In this document: positions 22,617 to 31,698 of the stretch, piece after piece
How the letters are laid out: each line of letters opens with the position of its first letter
How positions within the stretch are numbered: the stretch's first letter is position 1
Assembly (NCBI GenBank): GCA_030267965.1
Contig: BRYA01001541.1
Location: 1 to 64,000 of the forward strand
Length of the DNA: 64,000 nt
Direction of reading: 5' to 3'
Source of the DNA: Triparma columacea
Lineage: Eukaryota > Sar > Bolidophyceae > Parmales > Triparmaceae
The notes under the pieces: model-generated
What the model was told of the DNA's origin: nothing
Database searches by the model: none
What the model saw: the letters and a program-made list of their open reading frames with translations, nothing else
Program-made: the position numbers and the translations under genes

Positions 22617-24774
22617 TTAGAAGTCTCCGCCGCCTCGCTTTTCCTCCTTTTTGCAGAACAGCGTGTGCCTCAGCCTCTGTAGAGCCTTGGCTTCATCGTG
22701 CACGACTTTTTTGAGCCCGTCTCCTCCCCCTCTGTATGCCATAATAGCCTTGTTTGACCTGGCGTGACCTTCTTCCCATTTATTGATATCGTCGAGGTCT
22801 GCAGTAGGAGGAGGAGACCAGTCCACCTGCTTAGGTTTCCCTTCAGAATCTGCGGGTAGCGAAACGCGGGAAGTTAGCGCGAGGCTGGTCAAGGGCAATC
22901 TGTCGCTTTTGTGTGTGTCGCTCCTTTCCCTTTCTTCCCTTCTCACCTCTCTCCCAAACCTTGAGCGGAACCCCCTTGAAAGAATCTCCGGCTTTCTCGC
23001 AAGGTCCCGGAACGTGCCTGTTGGCTTTCTCGACTGTGTACAGTGCGTCAAAGGGATCACCTAAATCCTCCTGCGCCACCTTTTGCCGTTCCTTAACCTC
23101 CTCCTCGCTCTTCAGCCTGCTCTCTTCGATCGCTTTTGCGTGAATGTCGTCAAGCCTCTTTGTTTTTTCGCTCCTATTGGAAGGGTCAAATTTGTCCTTC
23201 ACTCTTTCGTCCTCCTCTCGCTTCTTCTGTTCAGCCATTTTTATCTGAGCCTCAATAGTGTCGGTGTCTACGAAACCTTCCTGGGCATCTTCATCATCAT
23301 CAGGTCCGATAGCTACGATAGGAGCCGCGCTCCTCAAATCAATGTCGTCCGCCATTGATTCTATCTGCCACTTGACAGCGAGGTGATTCATGACCTCTGA
23401 AGCCTCTTCATCACCTAGATCTGAGTTGAATATCATGACCTCCTGTACCTTTCCAACGAAGCCGTCCGTCGGGGTCCCTCCTCCAACATAGGCCTTGACC
23501 CCGATCGTGAAAGCTTGGTTGTCCTTTGTGTGCTTGCTCCCGTGCTCGAACGGGCTTCCGTTCAGGGACATTGAGGGGGCCTCTTTGTTGAACTTATAGG
23601 CGACGAGGTGCTTCGCGCCTTTCTTGACGTGCCCCTTACTGCCGCCGAGGGACGAGGTGATCACATTGTCATTGTTGTCTCTGGTCAAGAACGTCACCTG
23701 GGAGGGTGGAGATTGGTGTTAGGATGGAGTGGGTAGGGAGTGGTAGGGAGTCGTCAAGGGGGAGGCTCACCTTCCCATGGTTAAACATGAACTTGTTCCC
23801 ACCCACTGCGAAGAATGTCTGAAAACTATCAGTCTTGCCACCCAAGTATTCAGGGGTTACGACGAAGAACAACGTCGACTGTGGAGGCAGGGAGAATACT
23901 GGGGTCAGAAGAGGCGCCGGGAAGGTCACGGTTGAATCGGAATCGGATATAGATGGGATGAAGGCACTGTCAGTAAGGGACAATGACTGGAGGAGGGAGT
24001 TGGAAGGGTTCGTTGGGTCTAATTCAACAGCGGATTCGACCAATTCTGAGAAAGCCTTTGAATAGCTGCCAGATTTAGCTTTGTCCGGAGAGATGGATAC
24101 AAAGTCGTTCTTTGACGGAGCGTTGATGTTAGCGTCTGACCATGCCACTGAGGTAGAGGAGGCGGAGATGGAGTCAGAGGAGGGCGAAGAATCAAGCCAT
24201 AGAACAGCGCCCTTTAGAAGTGCCGTCTTCAAGGCGTTATTCACGTGCCCGTGGTGAACGGCAGGGGAAGGAGTGGGAGCGGCGGACGGCGGGTCTGTCC
24301 GGGGGGGTGGGGGGGGGGGTTGATATGGATCTGGATCTGGAAATGTTGGGTTTGAATCTAGCTGCGATGGGTTAGGGCGAGCGAAGCGGTGGGATCGTGG
24401 GTGAGATTGATTTAAGGGGGGGAAGAGGGGGGGTCAGAGGGAGGGGGCATCATTCTTACATCACTTGGCTCAATAATTACAGGCTTTTGGATTTTGTCGG
24501 GGTGAACTTCTGGGACATGGGGTCGGGGGGTTGGGACTGGGTAATTGGTTCCGGACTGCTTCCGGTCCATATCATCGCCGGTAAAGCTCTCCAACTCCTC
24601 CGAGCTCGTAGTGGACGTGTAGAGGGTGACCCCCAAAAGTGCCAGTAGGAGCAACAACCAAATTATCCGCTTCACAGTCCACACGGAACTCCCTCTGGGA
24701 GCAACCGGAGAGGGCGCACAGATCGGGAGCTGCGGATCTTCCTTGTAAGGATTCCGTAACTTTGGAGAGAACAT
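22617..24774 (-). CDS. Single-pass protein with concanavalin/LamG-like domain
   Basis: Minus-strand exons are 24774-24460, 24361-23771, 23697-22947 and 22849-22617, with matching phases, giving 629 residues. A single TM helix (RIIWLLLLLALLGVTLYTS, about residues 35-53) follows a short N-tail, suggesting type II topology. A Pro-rich stalk leads to a beta-rich region with the features of a LamG/concanavalin jelly roll: GAVLWLDSS at its start, then FVGKVQEVMIFNSDLGDEEA and MNHLAVKW at its end. The C-terminal third is charged and helical (KMAEQKKREEDERVKDKFD). The fold binds sugars or proteins in many families, and the ligand here is unknown. Exon 2 begins beside an 11-base C run, so an indel there would shift the frame. 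Confidence 0.7.
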
Positions 24775-25186
24775 ATTTTGAAAGTTAGGGGGGGTCGAGG
24801 ATGGGGGAGGGGGGGGTTTGTTGGAGGAGGGAGAGGATGGGGAGAAGAGGTGGGGGGTTCAGGGTCGGGCGGAGTTGGTACGGGGAGAGGAGACTATGAG
24901 TTCGTTGTAGGGTGGTGGGGGGGGATCAAGTAAAGGGCCTCAAGACTGGGGAGCCTACCATGGGAAATCCAAGCATCCAATCCAAGCCCCAAAGGAGTGT
25001 CAACTTTATTGCTGGGAAGAGTAAGACAGATAGAGTCTTTTGGTCTCCCCTTTTCCACCCCCAGCATTGGCACCCCCGCTGTCTCCCTTACCTCCTCAAG
25101 TTAGTTTTTAGATATTCCATTGTCTCTGTTCTTGGCCTCCCTTTGCACCGCTGGGGTCGAAGTGCTAACCTAGTTTTTGCAGTCCC
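24775..25186. promoter_or_regulatory. Divergent region with possible 5' UTR intron of the 7TM gene
   Basis: This 412-bp stretch lies between divergent starts. It contains G-rich runs (24785-24925) and an AG acceptor (25181-25182) only four bases before the receptor ATG, after TTTTTGC. A candidate donor GTAAGA lies at 25021. The ATG at 24960 plus that donor joins in the wrong phase, so the upstream exon is more likely non-coding. Confidence 0.45.
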
Positions 25187-26842
25187 ATGGTTTTCAACAC
25201 GTGCGTCTCCACCGTCCACGTCTCTGTGACCGTCCTAACCTGGCTGTCCGGAATAATGTGTTTCATCGTAATAGTAATGGAGGTAAACCGCAAGAACATT
25301 CGACAGTACCCCGGTAACCTCCCCCTAATCTTCACCGTCGTCGCACTCTGCTTCAACATGTCCCTAGGAGTAGGACCGACGGTCAGATTTAAACAAGTCA
25401 CGGAATTCCCAACCTCCCCAACCTGGCGTTCCATCTGCATTGCCCAATCAGCAGTCTACCAGTTCTGCGGAGTCTCTACACTATACTGGTACGCGACCTT
25501 AGCACACGTGATGCACAGCATTATTGTCAACCACACGAGGGTCCACGACCTTAGGGAGAACTGCGGAAGGTGGTATTTCTGGGGTATCGTTATCCCCGCG
25601 TTCTCCACTGTTATTCCGTGGTCGTTTGGTGTATACGAGCCTAGAACGGGGCAAATCGAATGCTGGATAGACGATCCATGGTGGCAGTTCTTTTGTTTAT
25701 ACCTCTGGGTATTCCTCGGCGCGTTATACGGTGCTGACCGTTCCTACAGGATCGTCCGTGTCCTTCGTCGTACCGCTTACAAGACGGGGTTAGGTGGGAT
25801 GCATGGTAATAGGGGTAGGACGGTTCTTCACACGCTTAAGGAACACTTGCTGAGGCAGGTTTGCTTCGTGTTGCTGTATGTTATATTCGCGTGCATTAAT
25901 CTACTCTACTTCGCATGGTCCTCACTCGTGGATAGGGGAAACGACGACGGGGGGGCGGCAGGTGAGGGAGTGGGGTCTGACCCATGCGTTTTGAGCATGC
26001 TGTATGCATGCAATACCAGCCTAATAGGGGCCTACATAGCCCTTGTATTCGGCGTAACGAGGGAGAACATAAGGACGTGTAAACGAGCTTGGAGGAAACT
26101 TACAAGCTCAACTAGGGGAGGGGGAGGGGGGGAGGAGGAGGAGGAGGGGGGGACGGTTGAAACGGGAGAGGGGAAAAGCGATTTAACACAACCTCTTATC
26201 GGGGGAGGGGAGAGGGGGGGGGGGGGGAAAGGGGAGGTGAGGGAAGATGGTGGGAATGGGAGAGAAGGGGAAGGGGGAGGGAAGAATAAAAACACAATAA
26301 CCACGCATTTGGGGACGAAGATAGACGCGAGACTGGGGATTATACAGAGCCCGAAGTTCGACTGCACGTCAAAATTCTCCATCGGCGCGGTATCAGGTAC
26401 ATCAATGCCCCCTCTCCATCATCCCGCAACAGTTCAGTTGGAGGAGATGAGGATGAAGTATACTACGCAGGTTTTGGCGTATGTTCTGGATAGGATTGAA
26501 GTGCTAGCGGTTGATGAGGGTATTGGTAGGGAGTTTATGGAGGTTATTACTGAGGAGAGTCACGTGCTTTTTAGCGTAGGGGGAGGAGGGGGCAGGAATA
26601 CAGGGAGACAGGAGAGCGGGGAACCATGGGGGGAGGGAGGAAGGGAGGGGGGGGTAGAGAGCGGGACGACGGGGACGGAGTATGATAGCGAGGGGTTGAG
26701 AGACAGCGACCTGGGGATGGACTTTGAAATGCCAACGGATGAGGACTTGGACGAGAGACTGAGGAGAGCGAAGGAGAGGTTTGAGGAGATTGTTGAGGTG
26801 GAGAAGAGGGAGGAGGGAGTAGGATTGGAGGCGATGGTGTGA
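25187..26842 (+). CDS. Seven-transmembrane receptor, cAMP-receptor/Frizzled-like
   Basis: 551 residues. Seven hydrophobic helices lie in the first 295 residues, with a very short N-terminus (MVFNTCVSTVHVSV). Conserved Cys in the extracellular loops (SICIAQSA before TM3 and IECWIDDP before TM5) could form the usual disulphide. TM3 carries STLYWYATLAHVMH and TM7 ends FGVTRENIRTCKR, a pattern typical of the cAMP-receptor-like/secretin-like group. The 250-residue cytoplasmic tail is Gly/Glu rich, with a short conserved-looking helical block (VQLEEMRMKYTTQVLAYVLD) near residue 410. A G-protein-coupled role is inferred from topology. Purine runs, including a 14-G homopolymer, fall inside the tail. 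Confidence 0.75.
   Translation: MVFNTCVSTVHVSVTVLTWLSGIMCFIVIVMEVNRKNIRQYPGNLPLIFTVVALCFNMSLGVGPTVRFKQVTEFPTSPTWRSICIAQSAVYQFCGVSTLYWYATLAHVMHSIIVNHTRVHDLRENCGRWYFWGIVIPAFSTVIPWSFGVYEPRTGQIECWIDDPWWQFFCLYLWVFLGALYGADRSYRIVRVLRRTAYKTGLGGMHGNRGRTVLHTLKEHLLRQVCFVLLYVIFACINLLYFAWSSLVDRGNDDGGAAGEGVGSDPCVLSMLYACNTSLIGAYIALVFGVTRENIRTCKRAWRKLTSSTRGGGGGEEEEEGGTVETGEGKSDLTQPLIGGGERGGGGKGEVREDGGNGREGEGGGKNKNTITTHLGTKIDARLGIIQSPKFDCTSKFSIGAVSGTSMPPLHHPATVQLEEMRMKYTTQVLAYVLDRIEVLAVDEGIGREFMEVITEESHVLFSVGGGGGRNTGRQESGEPWGEGGREGGVESGTTGTEYDSEGLRDSDLGMDFEMPTDEDLDERLRRAKERFEEIVEVEKREEGVGLEAMV
26214..26227 (+). repeat. 14-G homopolymer in coding sequence
   Basis: An uninterrupted run of 14 G bases encodes Gly in the receptor tail and lies within a purine-rich tract (26115-26290). 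It could slip in sequencing or replication. The frame stays open on both sides. Confidence 0.9.
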
Positions 26843-27008
26843 TGATTTTTTGGGTGTGTCTTATTCACTTGACGATGAAAAGTTCGTCAGCTGATGATTT
26901 GGGTCAAAAACCGATTTTGATTTGGGTCCAAATCCGAACCAAACCCTCTCTTTTAACGTTACCCCCCCCCTGCTCTTCCACTTGTCTCCCCTCCCCCCCC
27001 CCACTCGT

Positions 27009-28373
27009 CTAGGTCATATTCTTTCTTGTAAAGTCAACCACAACCTGTCCAGATCCTGATTTCCCTCCCCCCTCCACCGCCGTGCTCCAGTCCGGGTTAA
27101 TCTCCCTCTTCGGTGCGTCCTCCGGCAGGTCCCCGTCCGGGAAGCACACGGACATGGGGAGGGGAGGGTTCCTCATGAAGAGGGAACCACCGGGCATACC
27201 GGGGATACAGTAAGGGTCGGGGTGCTGGAACTCTACCAGCTTGACCTCGGCCTCCTTTATTAGACGGGTTACAAGGGCGGGACTGGCGGTGCGGTTTGAC
27301 TCGAACTCCATGCGTAGCTGAGTGTGTGTGTGTGTGTGTTTGTGTGGGTGGGTGGGTATGGATGGGTGGTGTTAGATATGTGTGTGTGTGTTGCGGGTGT
27401 GTGTGTGTGTGTGTATGCCCCCCACATCGTTCATTATATCGCTCACTATCTATCCATATCTCAATATATCTAGCGCCCCATGCTGTCGCCAGAGACGGAA
27501 CCCACGCGGTCGCCGCAGAAGCGCCCCATGTGGTCGCCGCAGACGGAACCCACGCGGTCGCCGGAGACGGAACCCATGCGGTCACCGCAGAAGCGCCCCA
27601 TGTGGTCGCCGCAGACAGAACCCACGCGGTCGCCGGAGACGGAACCCATGCGGTCGCCGCAGAAGCGCCCCATGTGGTCGCCGCAGACGGAACCCACGCG
27701 GTCGCCGGAGACGGAACCCGTGCGGTCGCCGCAGAAGCGCCCCATGTGGTCGCCGCAGAAGCGCCCCATTTTGTCGCCTTAGACAGAACCCACGCGGTCG
27801 CCAAAGACGGATCCCATGCGGTCGCCTTACACCGGCTTGCGCGCGCATGCGCCGCGGCCCTCGCCCGTCGAGCTCGACGCCTCGGGCCAGGCCCTTCGCA
27901 AACGGCTCCACGCGTTGTGCACGCAGGCGGATCACACTCACCTTATCAGCCTCATCACAGAATATTTGTCTATCAACACACCAAGATTGTAATGCACGTA
28001 GTCCACGACGGTAGATTGATACTACTTGTTGTGATTGACTAAGCTCTGGGACTTGCTGTCTAAATTGGTCTCCAGCTAGTCCTGTGTTTGTGTGAGGATG
28101 TGTGTGTGTGTGTGTGTTTGTGTGTGTTTGTGTATGTGTGTGGGGGGGAGAGAGGTAGTGTGTATGTGTGAGGTTAGGGTGTGGGTGTATGTGATGTGTG
28201 TATGACGTGTGTGTGTATATATCTCTAATTGTGTGTGCAAATCTCCACAACGGATTTGCTGCTTGTTTTAGCTGCATTTTACCCCTATTTTTAAGCAAAT
28301 TCACTAAAATTAGATACACAATAACATATAACACAAAAACAAACACAATTGACTTACGAAACGCCTGATTCAT
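27009..28373 (-). CDS. NDUFB9: NDUFB9-like complex I LYR subunit
   Basis: Three minus-strand exons, 28373-28358, 28081-27942 and 27317-27009, join with matching phases into 154 residues. Exon 1 is 16 nt. The LYR-type helix reads VVSIYRRGLRALQSWCVDR, close to the VLRLYKRALRHLESWCVQR stretch of animal NDUFB9 (LYRM3). The third exon carries LIKEAEVKLVEFQHPDPY and IPGMPGG, matching the KEAEEEFWYRQHPQPY and PGG block of the same subunit. The protein belongs to the membrane arm of mitochondrial complex I, where LYR proteins bind acyl carrier protein. The C-terminal tail is shorter than in animals. Intron 2 is 624 nt and mostly minisatellite. Confidence 0.87.
27485..27833. repeat. 24-bp minisatellite with 72-bp higher-order unit, in intron 2 of NDUFB9
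   Basis: Fourteen 24-bp units, all starting GTC(G/A)CC, lie head to tail from 27485 to 27820, followed by a partial unit. Three unit types (ending ACCCACGCG, ACCCATGCG and CCCCATGTG) cycle to give a 72-bp higher-order period. The length is a multiple of three, so several frames on both strands stay open, producing spurious peptides. Nothing else supports coding. Confidence 0.92.
28091..28225. repeat. TG-rich dinucleotide tracts in intron 1 of NDUFB9
   Basis: Imperfect (TG)n and TGTGTTTG tracts fill much of the intron. Similar TG runs occur at 27320-27350 and 27378-27416 near the acceptor of intron 2. These simple repeats are confined to introns here. Confidence 0.75.
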
Positions 28374-28585
28374 GCTAAAGGTGACTTAAAAAGGGTGAAC
28401 AAAAGTGAAGGGGCCTCTGCGGGGCGGACTTTGAGCTTCTTCATTTTCTCTCTTGCAAACTAGAGAGAGAAAAAGGAGAGAAAGGAGAGAGAAGAGAGAT
28501 AGTATAGTTTGCTTTCACGTTCTTGATCGATTGTAGCTCGACGAGAATACCGTTGTTTACCCGATAAACTCATCAAGAGGTTAAA
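28374..28585. promoter_or_regulatory. Divergent promoter with GA-repeat tract
   Basis: This 212-bp stretch between divergent starts holds a GAGA-rich tract at about 28462-28500. Purine-rich tracts of this kind often sit in core promoters or nucleosome-free regions. No other element is clear. Confidence 0.4.
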
Positions 28586-29632
28586 ATGGAGGGGGTTAAA
28601 GATCTCGTCAAAGTTCTAACAACCAGTAATAGAAAGACCGAGCTAGAGACGGCAGCAAAGACGGTAGGGGAGCTAGGCAAGATAGGAGAGAATAAGCTCA
28701 AGTTAGTTAAGGAGGAGGGCTTGATTGGGGGATTGGTCAGGGTGATGATGAAGGACAAGGCAAAGGAGGATGCAGTGGGGGCGATTAGATGGATAAGTAA
28801 TAAAACAAGTGCAGAGGTGAAGAAGAAGTTGTTTAAGCATGAGGGGCTGATTTCCGGCTTGGTTGAGATACTAGGACAGAAGGGGAGCAAGGATAAGTTG
28901 GCGAGGGATTTTGCTGTGGCGGCGATAAACAACATTGCTACTAAAGTCGCCGATGAATTCAAGGCCGGCCTATTTCACTTCCCTGAATTGATGTCACGTA
29001 TTAAGGCGATAATTGGAGACGAGGACCTCAACGGCACATACACAAAGGATATAGCGTTAAAACTCAAGAAGAAGATCAAGCATATGGAGGGGGGCCGGCG
29101 GTCGAACCCCCCGAGCACACAGTCTTTTGGTTCAAGCACAGCTGGATCCGTGGGCATGGAGAAGAAGCTGGCCATGATGCGCACCGAGCAGGCCACGATG
29201 AAATCCAACCTTGAAACAGTCCTCACCGAGCAGGCCGCGATGGCTGACTCCCTCTCCCGCGTCGAGAAGGCCCTCGCCACCCTCACCTCCACCCTCGCCC
29301 CAACTGAAACCCTTGACCTCACCCTCTCCGACCCCCCCCCCCCCGCCGACTCCACCGGCAACAACAAGCGCTCTAACCTCGCCATCCTCGCCGACAATCA
29401 AGCCTCCTTCAACCACACCCTCAAAAAGGTCAAGAGGGAGAAGGACGACATCTCCCGTTCCCTCGAGGCCCTCGAGGACGCCGAAACTTGCACCGTGTGC
29501 TTTGTGGAGAAACGGGGTGTCCTGTTCTTACCCTGCGGCCACCTGGTGTGCTGCGGGGAGTGCTCGGAAAAGGTAAAGGAATGCCCGATGTGCAGGAAGG
29601 TGATCAGGAAACGCAAGACGGTGTTCATGTAA
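28586..29632 (+). CDS. Armadillo-repeat protein with C-terminal RING finger (putative E3 ligase)
   Basis: 348 residues, single exon. The first 165 residues form ARM-like helical repeats (LETAAKTVGELGKIGENKLK, then DFAVAAINNIATK). A Ser/Thr/Pro linker and a coiled-coil region (MEKKLAMMRTEQATMK onward) follow. The last 45 residues are a RING finger of C3HC4 type (CTVCFVEKRGVLFLPCGH, then CCGECSEKVKECPMC), the compact form found at the C-terminus of IAP and MGRN proteins. All eight zinc ligands are visible from about residue 302. An E3 ubiquitin ligase that picks substrates through the ARM region is the natural reading. Substrates are unknown. Confidence 0.85.
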   Translation: MEGVKDLVKVLTTSNRKTELETAAKTVGELGKIGENKLKLVKEEGLIGGLVRVMMKDKAKEDAVGAIRWISNKTSAEVKKKLFKHEGLISGLVEILGQKGSKDKLARDFAVAAINNIATKVADEFKAGLFHFPELMSRIKAIIGDEDLNGTYTKDIALKLKKKIKHMEGGRRSNPPSTQSFGSSTAGSVGMEKKLAMMRTEQATMKSNLETVLTEQAAMADSLSRVEKALATLTSTLAPTETLDLTLSDPPPPADSTGNNKRSNLAILADNQASFNHTLKKVKREKDDISRSLEALEDAETCTVCFVEKRGVLFLPCGHLVCCGECSEKVKECPMCRKVIRKRKTVFM

Positions 29633-30166
29633 AAACGAAAGGGAATGTATTATCATGAAATTTGGGAGCCCCTTTGGAGTTTACGTTGCACTCGAATTTG
29701 CCTTGAGAGTTGACGCGAACGCGCATAAATGAGTAATTAATAGGTCTGCCAAACCCACCCTGGAGGTGGAGGGAGAAATAAGAGGAGCAATAAATAAATC
29801 TTATCAAAAAAAGGTAAGGCTGACAACAATGACAAAGACGACCCTTGTTAAGGCTTTAACCAGTTCTAATTTGTCCTCTTGTTGATTTTAGTCTCCTATT
29901 CACGTCAAGTTCAAGTTATTTCCCCTCTTCAATCGCGGTCGACTGACTGAGTATTCATTGGGTTGGATTATTCGTCTCATAGATGAGATAATACTACTTT
30001 CGTCCATATTTTCGATACTTTTAGTACTATGTTGGGCTACTATTGGGTAGATAACCGCCATTGACGCCACAATGATGCATCCTTGAGGGGTCTCACCATC
30101 CCTCTCCCTTGTTCTTACTCCATCACACCACACTAACCCTCGTGATCCTGTCAATAATGTAGGAAA
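29633..30166. promoter_or_regulatory. Intergenic region between ARM-RING and BspA-LRR genes
   Basis: 534 bp, both neighbours on the plus strand. It should contain the 3' UTR of the RING gene (AATAAATAAA at about 29789) and the BspA promoter. A donor-like AAAG|GTAAGG near 29813 and an AATGTAG near 30157 just before the ATG could bound a 5' UTR intron. A reverse-strand open frame that starts inside the LRR repeats ends here and is considered spurious. Confidence 0.4.
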
Positions 30167-31453
30167 ATGCCCCAAACAGCAGTATACTATGGCACAGACG
30201 AGACAGGGAGCTTCAAAGACGATCTTGAGCTCACAGAAGTGACTTTTGCAGAAGGAGTGACGTCGATTGCCGATGAAACCTTCTACGGATGCTCCTCCCT
30301 CAAGGCCATCACCATCCCAGATGGAGTTACGTCGATTGGCGAACGCGCCTTCGAAGGATGCTCCTCCCTCACTGCCATCACCATCCCAGATGGAGTGACG
30401 ATGATTAGCTATCGTGCCTTCTGCGGATGCTCCTCCCTCGCAGCCATCACAATCCTGGACGGAGTGACAACAATTGACGAGGGCGCCTTCCAAGAATGCA
30501 CCTCCCTCAAGGCCATTACCATCCCAATTGGAGTGACGACAATTGGCTTCGGTGCCTTCTGCTTCTGCTCCTCCCTCGCGGCCATCACAATCCCAGACGG
30601 AGTGACGAAGATTGGCGAGGGCGCCTTCCAAGAATGCTCCTTCCTCACGGCCATCACCATCCCAATTGGAGTGACGACAATTGGCTACGGCACCTTCTGC
30701 CTCTGCTCCTCCCTCACGGCAATCAACATCCCGGACTCAGTGACGACGATTCACTGTGGCGCCTTCAGAGGATGCTCCTCTCTCACGGCCATTACAATCC
30801 CGGACTCAGTGACGGAGATTGGCGATTCCGCCTTCAGGGAATGCTCCTCCCTCGCAGCCATCACCATCCCAGATGGAGTGACAACTATTGGCAAGAGGGC
30901 CTTCCAAGAATGCTCCTTCCTCACGGCCATCACCATCCCAGATGAAGTGACGGAGATTCGCGATGGCGCCTTCGCAGGATGCTCCTCTCTCACGGCCATC
31001 ACCATCCCAGACGGAGTGACGATGATTGGCCAAAGCGCCTTCTACAGATGCTCCTCCCTCACTGCCATCACCATCCCGGACTCAGTGACAGAGATTGGCA
31101 GCTGGGCCTTCAGGGATTGCTTCGTCCTGACGAAACTCATTCTATCTCCTGCCGTTTCCATTGGTGGAGACTGCTTCTTCAACTGCATTGCCTTAATCGC
31201 TGCCGCTGCTGATAAAAACATGCCGAATGTCTCGGACCTCCTCCATTACAGGTGGCACCGCAATGTCGCTGTGATCGAACGCGTCAACGCTCTCCTGTGC
31301 CTCAAGGGAACCTGGGATCACGTGGAGAATCACCCCAGTGAACCGGATAGTCTGAAGAGGAAACGAACAGAAGTTGAAGCTCCGCTAAAGGCAACTGAGG
31401 CACGTGACAAGATCCCGAAAGTTTTGTGGAGAGTAATTCTGGAGTTTCTGTAA
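30167..31453 (+). CDS. BspA-type leucine-rich repeat (LRR_5) protein
   Basis: 428 residues from an ATG with no visible signal peptide. About 14 repeats of 23 residues follow the pattern CSSLTAITIPDGVTxIGxxAF, the treponemal/BspA LRR_5 class. The C-terminal 110 residues leave the repeat (LLHYRWHRNVAVIERVN) and end in a short helix (PKVLWRVILEFL). The repeats form a right-handed solenoid and usually bind proteins. In bacteria and protists they are often surface adhesins, but this copy lacks secretion signals and could be cytoplasmic. It sits in tandem between an E3 ligase and a CHAT-STAND gene. Confidence 0.88.
   Translation: MPQTAVYYGTDETGSFKDDLELTEVTFAEGVTSIADETFYGCSSLKAITIPDGVTSIGERAFEGCSSLTAITIPDGVTMISYRAFCGCSSLAAITILDGVTTIDEGAFQECTSLKAITIPIGVTTIGFGAFCFCSSLAAITIPDGVTKIGEGAFQECSFLTAITIPIGVTTIGYGTFCLCSSLTAINIPDSVTTIHCGAFRGCSSLTAITIPDSVTEIGDSAFRECSSLAAITIPDGVTTIGKRAFQECSFLTAITIPDEVTEIRDGAFAGCSSLTAITIPDGVTMIGQSAFYRCSSLTAITIPDSVTEIGSWAFRDCFVLTKLILSPAVSIGGDCFFNCIALIAAAADKNMPNVSDLLHYRWHRNVAVIERVNALLCLKGTWDHVENHPSEPDSLKRKRTEVEAPLKATEARDKIPKVLWRVILEFL
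30236..31130 (+). repeat. 69-bp tandem coding repeats of the BspA-LRR gene
   Basis: Repeats are exactly in frame, with long identical DNA blocks between units (for example GCCATCACCATCCCAGA). The strong nucleotide identity keeps the reverse strand open over 700 bases. It indicates recent unit duplication or gene conversion. Confidence 0.88.
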
Positions 31454-31698
31454 CTCTTTGTGCTTAGCTGTCCGAACTAAAGTTTGTCTAAAGTCCGTCA
31501 TATATATAGTGCCGTGTTGTTGTATAAATAAAAGTGGAGAAGTAAATTCATCCCTTCTCCGTCATGGTAATATATTTATTTCTTTGCCCCTTCTTGGTTG
31601 GGCCTTTCCTTGCAATCAATCAGTATCAGAAATCAGAAACTATTTGATATCTCTACTCACGACTTACGACATTACACAAACCAACCCACACAACCAAC

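Noticed and set aside
24960..25020. Coding first exon (MGNPSIQSKPQ) of the 7TM gene
   Set aside because: Joined to the acceptor at 25182 it gives the wrong phase and a stop after about 16 codons. It is more likely 5' UTR.
27485..27833. CRISPR-like array
   Set aside because: The units are contiguous with no unique spacers, and the genome is eukaryotic. It is a minisatellite.
27097..28373. Several long open frames on both strands over the 24-bp array (including a 263-codon minus frame)
   Set aside because: Unit length divisible by three keeps frames open. The region is explained as intron 2 of NDUFB9, with consensus splice sites and matching phases on both sides.
29900..30631. 243-codon open frame on the minus strand across the BspA-LRR repeats
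   Set aside because: It is the reverse complement of near-identical 69-bp coding repeats. The peptide only mirrors the repeat period and shows no domain.
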